In this document: positions 10,250-20,970 of the stretch, in pieces
How the letters are laid out: every line of letters begins with the position of its first letter
Position numbering within the stretch: position 1 is the stretch's first letter
Source: Lathyrus oleraceus
Taxonomy: Eukaryota > Streptophyta > Magnoliopsida > Fabales > Fabaceae
Direction of reading: 5' to 3'
Length of the DNA: 64,000 nucleotides
Assembly: GCF_024323335.1 (NCBI RefSeq)
Contig: NC_066582.1
Location: 87,168,944-87,232,943 of the forward strand
Made by a program: the position numbers and the translations under genes
Notes under the pieces: generated by a model
What the model saw: the letters and a program-made list of their open reading frames with translations, nothing else
What the model was told of the DNA's origin: nothing
The model's database searches: none

Positions 10250-11092
10250 TTAGGAACTTCCCAATAGATGGCTGTAGAATGGGCCAGTCAGTGTACCCAT
10301 GAACATGTCCACTAATTCTCGATCAGTCATAGGGGGTTTGACTCTGCCAGCCAAGTCTCTCCATTTTTGAGCATATTCTTTGAAGCTTTCTTTAGAGCCC
10401 ATAGTCATATTCTGCAGCTGTAGCCGAGTAGGCGCTAATTCAGAATTATACTGATAGTGCTTGTAGAAAGCTGTCGCTAAATCAGTCCAGGTGTGGATGT
10501 TAGAGTTCTCGAGCTGATAATACCACTCTAACTGTGTGCCAGACATACTCTCTTGAAAGAAATGGATCCATAGCTTCCTATCAGTGGTATACGGCTGGAT
10601 CTTTCTCACATAAGCTCTCAGATGCATCTGAGGACAAGACGCACCATCATACTTAGTGAAAGCGGGGACCTTGAATTTGCGAGGAATGACCACATCAGAG
10701 ACCAGACCTAAGCTTTCGAAATCCAGACCGGGCGCCTTCTGACCCTTCATAGCTAGCATACGTTCTTCCAGCAACTTATACTTATCATCTTTCGGAGAGT
10801 ACTGTTCATTTTCATAATTTTCATAGTCGTCCTCAGGGTTGAAGGGATCATTCTCATCTTCCGAATCATTTTCTGTCTCATCTTCTTTATCCTTCGGAAT
10901 TCCAATCTTGACTCCTGGAGCTTGTCCTTTAAGCCTTCTTCCCGGGTTAATGTAACTCACAGATTTCTTGTCCTTCTTCTTCTCGAGCAATAGAGTCTTC
11001 AGTTCCTCCTGCCCCTTGGATAAGTTCAAGATCATCTCCTGGAATTGAGCATTCTGAGCCTGGAGATCCTTGACAGTTTGTTCGAGGGCCAT
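10250..11092 (-). CDS. Ogre Gag N-terminal and capsid region
   Basis: A 280-codon frame starting at MALEQTVKDLQ. Residues 1-45 look coiled-coil forming (Leu/Gln/Glu heptads), residues 50-100 are acidic, and residues 130-280 match the retrotransposon Gag capsid type (for example LEWYYQL, FYKHYQYN, FKEYAQKWRDLA). It forms the virus-like particle that holds element RNA. It ends at TAA 10250-10252 in GSS-stop-SGFTELIL, where TCA would fit, so the stop is a probable single-base nonsense mutation. It starts 163 bp after ORF1. Confidence 0.9.
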   Translation of the reverse strand: MALEQTVKDLQAQNAQFQEMILNLSKGQEELKTLLLEKKKDKKSVSYINPGRRLKGQAPGVKIGIPKDKEDETENDSEDENDPFNPEDDYENYENEQYSPKDDKYKLLEERMLAMKGQKAPGLDFESLGLVSDVVIPRKFKVPAFTKYDGASCPQMHLRAYVRKIQPYTTDRKLWIHFFQESMSGTQLEWYYQLENSNIHTWTDLATAFYKHYQYNSELAPTRLQLQNMTMGSKESFKEYAQKWRDLAGRVKPPMTDRELVDMFMGTLTGPFYSHLLGSS

Positions 11093-11255
11093 TTTTCTGT
11101 TTGAGAGGAAGACTGTGAGAACATTGATCTTTTAGAGTACCTGTTATGCAATGTAATGTTATGCTATGCAATGTATGAAATGTTTTCAAGGACTTTTGGA
11201 ATTTAACTTTACGTAAACCACCAAAAAGGGGAACTTTTATTAATAATTTCTTTAA

Positions 11256-12614
11256 TCAATGTTCATTACAAGAAAAAATGAAAGCTGAAGTCTCCCAGGG
11301 ACGGCTTCTTTTTGGGCGGAGATATGCATTGAGACTTCGTTCCTCATTAAGCTGGCTGGTGAGCTCTAATACTTTCTTCCTTTCAGCACATAACTGAGCT
11401 TCAAAAGTATCCCTTTCCTCTCTCAACTGGATCCAAGATTTCTTCAATTCTTCAACATTGGTAGGCATATCTGGATAAGGAATGATCTGAGGGGTACCTC
11501 CTTCAACTTTTGGTTCAACAATCAGAGGTCTGATTGCAAGATATGGCATGATAAGCTCACGAGCTCTGGCGCGTACCCATCTGAGATAAGGTTCCATAGG
11601 AATAGAGTTTTTCTGTCCTAAAGTACTTCTTTTCACCATGCCCCAAGCTCGTACAAACCTTTGACGGAGACCTTGAGAATCGTTGTCATAGTCAAACGCA
11701 GTGCCTTGGATAATTATTTCATGTGGACCATCTCTTCGAGCATAACCAAACTGACGTAGGGCTAAAGCAGGATTATAAGTAATACCTCCTCTTATCCCCA
11801 GGAGTGGTACGTTAGAGAATTCTCCACAACGGTCAATGATGATAACATTTTCTTTGGGTTGGGGACACCAATGGATGTCTGAATGGGAGAGCGACATTAT
11901 CCTTTGAGACCATTTCAAATTTTGCTCATTCTTCAAGACTGATTGAGGAAGGTGCGAAATAAACGACCTAGATAATAAAGGTACGCAGCACATGAGAGTC
12001 CCTTGCCTTTTCATAGTACGAGTGTGAAGGGAATGCAAAATGTCTCCAAGCAAGGTGGGCACAGGGTTATGAGTGAGAAATATCTTAACAGCATTCATGT
12101 CTATGAATTGATCCGGATTAGGAAATAACACCAAACCGTAGATTAGTAATGCTAGAACATCTTCGAAAGCATGGAAACTCATAGCTTTTAGGAATTCTCG
12201 GGCCTTATTTATTAGAAATTTGGCAAGTAAACCCTTAACTTCACTTCTTGTTACCCAATTAGTTTCAATGTCGGACTTTGTCATGTGTAAATCCGCGGCA
12301 ACCTCTTCAGACCTTGGAATCTTTTCTAAACCACTGAAAGGTGTTTGATCAAGGATAGGTATCCCAAGCAACCTGGAAAATTCTTCTAATGTGGGTACCA
12401 ACTGATAATCTAGGAAGGTGAAGCAATGGTGTTTAGGATCGAAGAACTGGAATAGAACTCTCATCATATCTTCCTTGAAACCGGTGGTAACTAAATTGAG
12501 GAGATAACCATGTTTCTTGATGAACTGAGCATGATCGGGAAGTTTCGACACTAAATCCTTGAGTTGAGGAGAGGTCGCTACAAAATTGATCCGGATGGTC
12601 TTCCTGGAAGCCAT
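11256..12614 (-). CDS. Ogre ORF1 protein (function unknown)
   Basis: An intact 452-codon frame with a good ATG (MASRKTIRINF), upstream of gag as is characteristic of Ogre elements. The N-terminal two thirds are a globular domain with HCFTFLDYQLVPTLEEFSRLLG near residue 62; I recognise this as the family found in Ogre ORF1 and related plant proteins (probably annotated as DUF7745), whose role is unknown. Near residues 390-430 there is a Glu/Arg/Leu-rich probable coiled coil. No catalytic signature is visible. It is the only fully open protein of this element. Confidence 0.88.
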   Translation of the reverse strand: MASRKTIRINFVATSPQLKDLVSKLPDHAQFIKKHGYLLNLVTTGFKEDMMRVLFQFFDPKHHCFTFLDYQLVPTLEEFSRLLGIPILDQTPFSGLEKIPRSEEVAADLHMTKSDIETNWVTRSEVKGLLAKFLINKAREFLKAMSFHAFEDVLALLIYGLVLFPNPDQFIDMNAVKIFLTHNPVPTLLGDILHSLHTRTMKRQGTLMCCVPLLSRSFISHLPQSVLKNEQNLKWSQRIMSLSHSDIHWCPQPKENVIIIDRCGEFSNVPLLGIRGGITYNPALALRQFGYARRDGPHEIIIQGTAFDYDNDSQGLRQRFVRAWGMVKRSTLGQKNSIPMEPYLRWVRARARELIMPYLAIRPLIVEPKVEGGTPQIIPYPDMPTNVEELKKSWIQLREERDTFEAQLCAERKKVLELTSQLNEERSLNAYLRPKRSRPWETSAFIFSCNEH

Positions 12615-13326
12615 AGCCCTACAAAACAGAGCAAAGTTAAATCCCTAAGTCCTCGAAATGGTTAGTACAATGCCATGATATCATGATGTTATGATGTTAT
12701 GATGTCAGGTAAGTAACAAGCACAAACAAGTCACACCACAATCATTCCTAGGTTTTAAGGCTTGCATGAGTTCCATAGGTAAGTACCCTCCCCACTAAAG
12801 TTTGGTTGGTTCAACCTGTCCTAGAATAGTAACCGGGTTCTAGAAGGATCTCAAGTCATTGACCTTTCCTTAAGTCCACTTCAGTGCAACACCAAGCGGT
12901 TGACCAAAATTTCCCTAAAGTCCAATCTCAAAGAGTGTAGTATCGAGTATCAACCAACCCCATTCGGAACCGAAGTCAGTTATCTCACTACTTTCTAATG
13001 GCTAGGATGAGTCAATTAGGGTTCTAAAGGTTTGGTTAATGCTTTGATGACACCACACAGACGCCAAATTTTTCCTCAAGTAAACATGAGGAACATCAGG
13101 ACATCCAAAGTGTCACATTAACCGTAGCCATCATTTTAACCATTCCAATATACGTCGGACAGTCGCGATGATCTCTTGCTACTTACCTAAGGTACACTAG
13201 ATCCGGGTGTAGGATCTTTCACTCAAGCATAGAATACCCAAACAATCCCTTAAAAGTAAATCAGACAAAGAAACAATTCGAAAACATAAGTGATCTTATC
13301 TTTAAGGTAACCTCTCTTTTTAAGAT
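12615..13326 (-). other. Ogre-A 5' leader
   Basis: Untranslated sequence between the primer-binding site and ORF1. No open frame of note. A short ATGATGTT-type repeat occurs near 12676-12706. It contains the leader expected to hold the packaging signal, but nothing specific is recognisable. Confidence 0.6.
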
Positions 13327-13344
13327 TCCCCAGCAGAGTCGCCA
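13327..13344 (-). other. Ogre-A primer-binding site
   Basis: Minus strand reads TGGCGACTCTGCTGGGGA, four bases from the end of the 5' LTR (13349). TGGCGACTC…TGGGGA is the usual Ogre/Tat-type primer site, reported as matching tRNA-Arg. The tRNA assignment comes from family knowledge and was not tested here. Confidence 0.82.
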
Positions 13345-13348
13345 GTTC

Positions 13349-16300
13349 TGTGATACGGTGAACTGACTTTGTGGTTTTGCTTTGAAAAGCAATGTTGCAG
13401 ATAGCAAGAGTCGCCACTGAATTTTCTTTTATCCAATAAGGAAAGGCGGAAAAGAACAGGAAAGACCTTGATTAGATTTTGAGTTCGGGAGGTACATTAT
13501 ACAAAGGGAAGGTGTTAGCACCTTTTGTATCCATGGTTATCCATGGGCTCTTAATTGCTTAACTCACTTATGTTTTCCTTGTTTGAGAAAGTGTTTGAGA
13601 AATGTGGTGTGTTTAGAAGATATTTTGAAAGGAGAGTTTAACTTTGTAATGATTCTTGTACGAATGTATACAAAGTGTTTATCTCGTTTGATTTTGAAAG
13701 ATGTTTAGAAAAATATAACTCGGCGATGATTCTGGTGCGAATGTATACCAAGTGGTGATTTTCTAAAAGATGTTTTGAAAAGTGTAAGGTGTGAAAAGTA
13801 TTTTAAGTCGTGAGCAAGCATTTAAGAGTTATACCTAACCAAGGTCTTTATAGGTATTTCCTATCCTTAGGAGGGTAAAACTGTCCTAACTATTGAGAAG
13901 TAAGTAGTCTTATCTCTTGGATGTAAAGGGACATCGTGGGGTCGTCGATTGGTCATTGAAGGCAACATTTGTAAGGATACCTTAGCATTCGAAGGGACGA
14001 TCATCATTTAATCGTAGGCTACAACGAAGGGTCATCGAGGGACAAAGTCATATATTCGAAGGCAACGTTCGAGGGACTATGATTTATCTTGTAGGGACAT
14101 TGACCTTTTGATCGAAGGGACTATGACTTATCTGTTTAGGGATGATGATGATTTAATCGAAAGGGTCTTTGCTAAGAGTATCCCCATATTCCCGGGACAT
14201 GACCGTAATATCGTAAGGCAACAAAGAGAGGGTTACCCTAGAGGTGCAAGTGTGGAAATGATTGGATTCAGATATATTATCTTGAATTAATTTATCTAAG
14301 TTCGATTATTTATCTTTCCATGCAATCCTATTAGCATACATCTAGACAGTTATATTCACAGTATGGAAAAATTAAAGTGCGAAAAATAAGACTACGCTAT
14401 TACATGGCTTCGGGATGGGGGTACATAATTTAAAAGGGGATATAAAATATCTAAATCTTAATTAACGAGTACAAAATTAAAAGGGCATACAAAATAATAA
14501 AACCTAATTAAACTAAAAATAAAGAAATAAAAAAAATCCTAATTAAATCTATTACATAGAAAGTTCATGACAAATGAAATAAATAAACTAAATTTAAGAA
14601 TGAATTAAGAATATTTTTAGTCTATAATAATAGAAACTTTTTTTTTATGAATTTATGGAAAAACTTAGACTAAATTGATAGAAATTTTAAAAGAAAAGAG
14701 AAAAAAAATATAATTAGATTTTTATTATTCAAAATAGCCCATTTTAATTAATTAAGTGATATATGAAAATTTAATTAATAAACTAGATTAAATTATATCC
14801 TGTAACTTTATCTTATATCAAACCACACACATAAAATAAGATCATATGTAATCATCATGCAATAATAAAAATAGGCATGCACAAATCAAGAAGCTTATAT
14901 TATTTTACTCATGTATTAGTTCTCTTTACTGCAAGTGATAATGATAAAACAAACCTTACACATACATGCTAAAGACAACCAAGGATTTATATTATCACTA
15001 TTATATCATCATCATCATTATTATGTAATAACAACATGTGAAATAAACATAATCATGCTAGAAACAACACTCATATAATAATAATTAAATGGAAGATATA
15101 ATTCTTTAATCATACGAACAGAATTTCTCCAACATGCTATGACATATCAAGAACAGATGCATACTTGAATAAAGCATTATCAACATCCACCAAACCATGA
15201 ATACATCATCTCAATATATATATTAAACCAATATTATTCATGCCTGAATTAAGGAGTATTACAAGGTAATCATGCTGGATGCAAATTCCATAATAAACAC
15301 TTATTGGGGATTTGATTCTTCTAGCTTGCTCACTGTATGTGTATTGTTCTTATTCAGGCTATGAGTGCTTTATGGTTGCTTCTCTTTTCCCTGCCCGTGA
15401 ATCTTCTTGCTTCTGCCTTGCCTTGTGTATCTTCTTCTGCTGTATCTCTCCTCTTTTTCGTCTTTTCCTCTCGCTGCAGCCATATGAAGTATTTATAATG
15501 GTGTGGATTAGGGTTTAACTTTGCTAAATATTTGGATCCCTTCCTATACTTTAGGATCTCACCATATAATTTAGGAGAGTTAGCTCTAACATTTTGCATG
15601 GGCTGGTATTTCAAAAGTTCAAATTCCACGTGAGGCATGGAATACTCATTCAAACTTCACTTTTCTAAATTATAATAAAATGCAATTTAATAATAAACCA
15701 AAAATAAAATTAATTGAAAGCTTTAATTGCACAATTAAAATTAAAATTTTTGTTATTAAATTAGAGCCAAAATTATTTTTATAAAACAAAACCATCATAT
15801 GATAAATAATACTATGATTATTTATATATTTTTAGTTTGGATTTGGTCTTAAATATCTATTATTATAAATAAATATTTATTAAATACAAATATTATTATA
15901 AATAATGAATAATTTAAATGACTTTTAACAAATAAAAATTAATTTAAATTTTAGTTACATAATTGAATTAAAATTTAAACCTATTTCTATTTTTACTTTC
16001 ATCATTTAAAAAAATCAAAATTATTCTTACTTATATCAACCAAAATTATTTTATAATTTATGGGCTTTTAAAAAAATGTTACTCTTATAAATAAATTTTA
16101 TTAAGTAAAAAACGTGAATTACTAAATAAATACTATTTATAAATAATGAATAAATGGAACATGAGTCACTAAATTATAAAAAATAGTTATTATAATTTAA
16201 TGAGCTTTAACAAATAAAATTAATTTAAAATTTTAATTATACAATTAAAATTCAAATCTATTTTTATTTATCATTAAATTAAAACTATTTTATTTATATA

Positions 16301-16492
16301 TATAAAATTTATTTATATCATACAGATAACCAAAATCATTATTATTTTTTATATCTGTATCACATAATAAATAAATTAAAATTTATAATTTATATGAGAA
16401 TGTATGCTAATGAATGAATGCAAATGTGAAATGAATACCATGCATGAATCAATTTATCATAAAAATTAACAGGCAAATTTTGGGGTATGACA
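13349..16492 (-). repeat. Ogre-A 5' LTR, shared with a second Ogre copy
   Basis: A 3144-bp LTR, plus strand TGTGATACGG … GGGGTATGACA. On its left is the primer-binding site of Ogre-A. On its right is not flanking DNA but a polypurine tract and 3' UTR array (16493-16927) homologous to 2303-2740. The LTR is thus the 5' LTR of one element and the 3' LTR of another. A TATA box on the minus strand is at 15490-15497. Confidence 0.93.
15490..15497 (-). promoter_or_regulatory. LTR TATA box
   Basis: TATAAATA on the minus strand at the position equivalent to 1302-1309 and 61919-61926. Being in the 5' LTR, this is the one that would drive transcription of Ogre-A. Confidence 0.62.
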
Positions 16493-16927
16493 GCTGCCCC
16501 TGTTCAATTCTTAAACCGAGAGAATTAGAATGGTATGTACGTCATTCGTGATCTGGAGGTGGAAGATTATTGTACACTTAGAATGCCCCAAAAATTTGCA
16601 CTTGTTAATTAAAAGATAGTCTTGATGGAGATGGGCTTAAAGATGTCATCCAGAAAGTTTGATGATGAGAGCTTCAGAGTGCGTCGTACATTATACCATA
16701 TCTGAAGACATGGGTGTCACAGTGGGTCATACGCTAGACCGTATAATGAGTCATCCATTAGGTGATATTAGGGTGAGCTGAACCTGATGAGATAAGGATC
16801 AGAATGGGTCATACGCTAGACCGTATCTGAGTAGCAGAGTGAGCCGTCCGTTAGGCTGTATCTGGAGAAATAAAGATCAGAATGGATCGTACGCTAGATC
16901 GTATCTGAGTAGTAGAATGAGCCGTCC
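16493..16927 (-). mobile_element. Remnant of a second, tandem Ogre copy (PPT and 3' UTR)
   Basis: Begins with the polypurine tract (GCTGCCCCTGTT on the plus strand) and follows 2303-2740 base for base with few differences, including the hairpin units (first at 16725-16740). It stops abruptly near 16927 within an AGCCGTCC unit, where PMD-coding sequence begins. The rest of this copy has been deleted. Confidence 0.88.
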
Positions 16928-18000
16928 ATATCTGGGTCTTGATCATGATGTGAACCATGACGATGTTGCAGTTTGGATAGTGAAGACACCGATTGTCCAA
17001 TTCATTACAATGGAAATGCACCAGAGTGACCGAGTCAAACTGCAGTTCGGCATGCAACAACAGATTCTAGAACCTCCCACATGTTTGGGGAATTGGCATC
17101 AAAAAAGGGTTGATGCACAATGAGATTATTCTGACTGGAGAGACTTTGCAAAAGAGATGTGTCGTCATTGGAGGAATTGACGACAACACATCTTAAACGA
17201 ACCAGTCATCCATGGTGCAAGACCAACTCAATAATATATGGTATGGTTTTGGTCAGTAACAACTCAACAATTTGTATCTAAGACGCGATATTTGATGGAT
17301 CCACGCCAACTAGTTTCGTCATCGTACGTCCCACAACAATTCCCCACTCAACACCAATGTCAAACCACCCAAACCCAACAACCAACCTCACAACATCAAC
17401 CTACCACATACACATAACAACCAAACACCCAACCTCACAACTCGTTCATGCCATCCACCCAACAACCAACCATCCAACGTCGCAATCCATTCATACCACC
17501 CACCCAACCACAAAACCAAGAATCAAACCCTGCAACCACAACCGTCTATAGCCTAGATGATTCATATGGGTCACTTTCATCGTAACCCCCCACCAATGAC
17601 CACTCAAACATCCCATCACCAAAACACACAACCATTGTTTAACTATAGTACACCCCAAGAACCATTTCTTTGTTTCCAAAACGATTCAATGGCCCAATTT
17701 GGGCAACTATATCGTCCCTAATCCATCCAACCCCAACGACCTAACTACGATGACATGGGCACCAAACTCCATTACGGAAGCGCCGTTTGCTAGAGCCCCT
17801 CCGGATATTGGGAACAAATGATGACACATCTGTCAAATACCGCTGGAACTTCCGCCGGACCTTCCCACCAGCCATAATTCGATCAGGTCAGCACACAAAG
17901 ACCTCAAACACATCAAGAAAATCGTGGGAGACCTCAGAGACAAACTAACGCACCCGAATGTGGAACATGGGGGCGTTTCGATCGGGTCGGTCATTAAATT
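16928..18000 (+). pseudogene. PMD-family protein, C-terminal fragment (broken)
   Basis: Conceptual translation carries the conserved end of legume PMD / MAIN-like proteins (the group often labelled phosphatase-7 long-form homolog): RPYLGLDHDVNHDD, then VKLQFGMQQQI, then PPTCLGNWHQKRVD. A stop follows at about 17121, then YSDWRDFAKEMCRHW, and a Gln/Thr/Pro/His-rich tail at 17340-17560. Several stops and frame changes make it a pseudogene. The N-terminal half is missing at the junction with the Ogre remnant. PMD proteins in Arabidopsis act in silencing and meristem upkeep, and many copies are transposon-borne; this copy looks like the latter. Confidence 0.7.
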
Positions 18001-18149
18001 TTTGTCAATCCAATGTAACCAATTATTACCACATGAATAATTTTTTTTACATTATTCTTTTTTATTTGATAAATAAACAAAATTAAAAATTAAAAAAAAT
18101 ACAAGGGTGTATGTGCCAGATGAATTGACGCATACACCATATGCCCCAC

Positions 18150-18265
18150 TTATCCGCCAGGGGCATTGGCATCTCCTCATGAGGGTCAATGCATGCGCCA
18201 AGAGCATTAACGCCTCCTCATGAAGAGCCCAATGCATGCGCCAATGCCTTGGGCGTCTCCTTTGA
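18150..18265. repeat. Short tandem repeat (~44 bp, 2-3 units)
   Basis: Units share CTCCTCATGA and CAATGCATGCGCCAA, seen at about 18174-18202 and 18214-18246 with a partial third. It lies between the end of one PMD fragment and the start of the next. Open frames over it on either strand are repeat artefacts. Confidence 0.6.
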
Positions 18266-18530
18266 TAACTTAAGGGATGCAAAGATCATTCAACACTGAA
18301 GTAAACTCACAATTTGTAAGTTTTTGACTGTTGTAAGTTTTTTTAGTTTTTGTATCAATTTATAGAAGTTGATGATAAGGTTATGAAATAGATAGTTTTT
18401 GAATGATTGATAGTTTATACATATTAAAAAACGTGTTTGATGGTCAAAAATAGTGATCAATGCATTATTTTTGGGGATTTGATGGTCTGCATTACCGCCA
18501 TTGACGTAGCTGAAAGTTGTAGAAAATTTC

Positions 18531-18590
18531 GGAGATGCATCTCTAGAATTTTTCAATGTTTGGATTCCTAGGAATCGGAGATGCATCTCC
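18531..18590. repeat. Palindromic motif cluster A, left side
   Basis: Two copies of the 14-bp palindrome: GGAGATGCATCTCT at 18531-18544 and the perfect GGAGATGCATCTCC at 18577-18590, about 70 bp before the PMD coding start. The same motif recurs at 35779-36593 and 37974-38548 around the other PMD pieces. Confidence 0.75.
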
Positions 18591-18657
18591 ATAATATATC
18601 TGTCTGTTTTTTTTGCTTTTCTTGCCTGTACGGTTGCTTGTAGTAATTTTGTGACAC

Positions 18658-20652
18658 TTGTCTGGTTTACTTAGAACCATCATAGCTTATAGAGACGACC
18701 GACTGAGGCACATGAGGATTGCACAACTTGCATCTTTCAGGAGGGAAAATGATCAGTTTCGGGGGTTCCCGTTCCCTCTAGCCTGGTTCATGCAGAAGCG
18801 TCGACTTCTAGGGATCATATATTGCCACCTTCTTCTTCCCGTATGAGACGGGTGTCACCTACTTCCTCCATCTTCCTATAGTAGACAAGTTTCACTTATT
18901 TAGGCGTCAGAGGTACCCGAGTCACCAGAGGTACCTGAGGCACTAGTGCCACCCCAAGAACTGAAGGGACCTCATGCTAATGAGCCAGTGGAACCTCATG
19001 TTGATGAGGCATCGCCATCACATGCTGTTGAGGCTGATGAGTCAGTGCCACATCAGGTGTTTGGAGGAGGCCCTCTAGAGTTGTCAATGTTACCTCTTTA
19101 CCCGAACCATACTGCCAAACATATATGGGATGAAGAGGAAATATTAGTTGGATACATTTTTTTAATTATGTTTATTATTATATTACATGTTTCTGACATT
19201 GATTTAATTTTCTGAGAATTGTGACCTGCTGAAATTCATTAACCACGGGTAGAATATTACTAGCTTGTATCATCCTAATGACGAGTGGTTTCAGGCTGCT
19301 TTGTCCCTATCTAGGATGAAGGACTTATGCAAGACCAATTATGTTACGGTGAACCACAAGATGCTTAATGCATTTGTGAAAAGATGGCACACTAAGACCT
19401 CATCATTTCATCTACCACTTGATGAGATGTCTATCACACTCGACGATGTGTCTTGTTTGCTGCATCTTCCAAATAGGGAGAAGCTCTTAGATCATGCGAG
19501 GATTAGCAAAGATGAGGCACTTGCTTTGATGGTTGACTATTTAGACTTGACCTAGAGTCTGCCTTGAGGGAGATGGAAAAAACCAGAGGGGTTCATGTTA
19601 GGTTTGAGTTCTTGAAAAAGACATATACATATGAACTCCTTAGAGCAGAGAAGGCTAGAGGTGAAGACGAGCATGTGGGACTGCATAGAACGTATGTTAT
19701 GCAAACATACCCGTTATATTTGGTTGGCACTGTAATTTTTATGGACAAGAGTGCCACTTATGTGGATGTCGTCTACCTACAATACTTCGAGGACTTTGAG
19801 CGGATCCATGAGTATAACCAGGGGCACTTGTTTGGTTTACTTATACTCTAATTTATTTGACTGTTGTAGGTGGAAGACGAAGCATGTGACAGAGAACATC
19901 ACACTTTTGATGGTTATATTTATTGGTCTTTTAGTGTTTGTGTGTCATTTTTATTACATTTTTGTAACGCCCTTACTGGTGATTCGTGTGTTCCAACACT
20001 TTTCAGGCTTGGATCCTCCAACACTTCCCACACATCTCTGGTTCGTCGTATGTATCGATCTATATTAAGGATATGTTGCATGCTTCTGCATTTTCCCTGC
20101 TCATAGAAAACTAGGCAATATAGGTGTTTAAAGTGTATCTTGACCGCTTGGTAGCCGAGGATATGCACTTTAAGAGTTATGTCAATCATCGTGAGATGTG
20201 GTAATTTGACGAGAAGTGTTATACCAGGATGGTTGGCTTATGGTTCACGCCTAATATTTCCTCCTCTACCTGAGCGCATCATGCGGCAGTTCGGCTACAC
20301 CCAAAATATTTCTAGACATCATACTATCTCTTCTCCTCCTACTATGACACATAGAGATATGTATTCCGTGTTTAATTATTATCTTAGTCATCTGGTATCG
20401 GATGAGGCACACAGTACTATAGTTGAGAGCGTCTGGAGCTATGTCGACGGGTACATTAAGTGGTTCTTCAGGGTGTCACATCTATATATGGTTCAGGATG
20501 CTCCAGGAGATCCACCGAGGTCAGCTCATCGGGAGATACTAAAGAAGGAGCAGAGACAGTTAGATCATGCTCATGATGTGTTGCCTAGATGTCATTGCAT
20601 TGTGGAGATTGTGTAGGCAGACATTGACATATGCATCTTTCCTTATGGTTCT
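18658..20652 (+). pseudogene. PMD-family pseudogene, main part (interrupted by copia element)
   Basis: Degenerate PMD gene. The N-terminus (DRLRHMRIAQLASFRREN), an acidic Pro/Val linker, then LPLYPNHTAKHIWDEE, a likely short intron (about 19145-19215), the core (VNHKMLNAFVKRWHTKTSSFHLP, EMSITLDDVSCLLHLP) and further segments near 20255-20580 (RIMRQFGYTQNI; DHAHDVLPRCH) are all recognisable but lie in shifting frames with stops. The gene resumes at 35394 beyond the copia insertion; TSD GTTCT flanks the break inside codons for YGSEVREV. Confidence 0.75.
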
Positions 20653-20883
20653 TGTTGAATATTAGCACAAAATCAAAACAGATTCTGTCGTACAACTCAT
20701 TATGGATGGATTTAAATTGTAATTAAATAGTAATTAACTGTATTATTATATTCTTACCTCATTTAGGATTAGCATTTATAGGGAGAATAATTACCCCTAT
20801 TTCCTACTATAATTCATAGTCTATAAATACCTCATATGTATTGTGTTACATAATATACAAAAGTAGAAGAACATATTTCTATA
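20653..20883 (+). repeat. Outer copia 5' LTR
   Basis: 231 bp, TGTTGAATATTAG … ATTTCTATA, ending in TA rather than the usual CA. It contains TATAAATA near 20822. Directly followed by the primer-binding site. Confidence 0.92.
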
Positions 20884-20894
20884 TGGTATCAAAG
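20884..20894 (+). other. Outer copia primer-binding site
   Basis: TGGTATCAAAG starts at the base after the LTR. It is the common initiator-Met tRNA primer site of plant copia elements with a change at position 9 (usual form TGGTATCAGAGC). Confidence 0.8.
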
Positions 20895-20970
20895 AAAAAA
20901 AAAAGAAGAATTCTTTAGGGTTTTTGTTTTTGTTTCTGCTCTGTTTGTCCATTTTTTTCCATCCCACACA

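Larger units (their letters stand above)
1..16492 (-). mobile_element. Ogre-like Ty3/gypsy (Tat lineage) retrotransposon, left end cut by window
   Basis: This is a large LTR retrotransposon read on the minus strand. From high to low coordinate it has a 5' LTR (13349-16492), a primer-binding site, a leader, ORF1, gag, protease, an intron, RT, RNase H/integrase, a repeat-bearing 3' UTR, a polypurine tract and a 3' LTR (to 2302). Position 1 aligns with 14329 of the right LTR, so about 980 bp of the left LTR lie outside the window. ORF1 upstream of gag, a pro-pol intron and tandem repeats in the 3' UTR are established Ogre traits. The copy is defective: in-frame stops near 10250, 9812 and 6393, and lost catalytic residues in RNase H and integrase. 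Its right LTR also serves a second Ogre copy. Confidence 0.93.

Noticed and set aside
16839..17060. A gene spanning the Ogre/PMD junction
   Set aside because: The frame crosses a breakpoint between an Ogre 3' UTR repeat and PMD coding sequence; it is a chance fusion.
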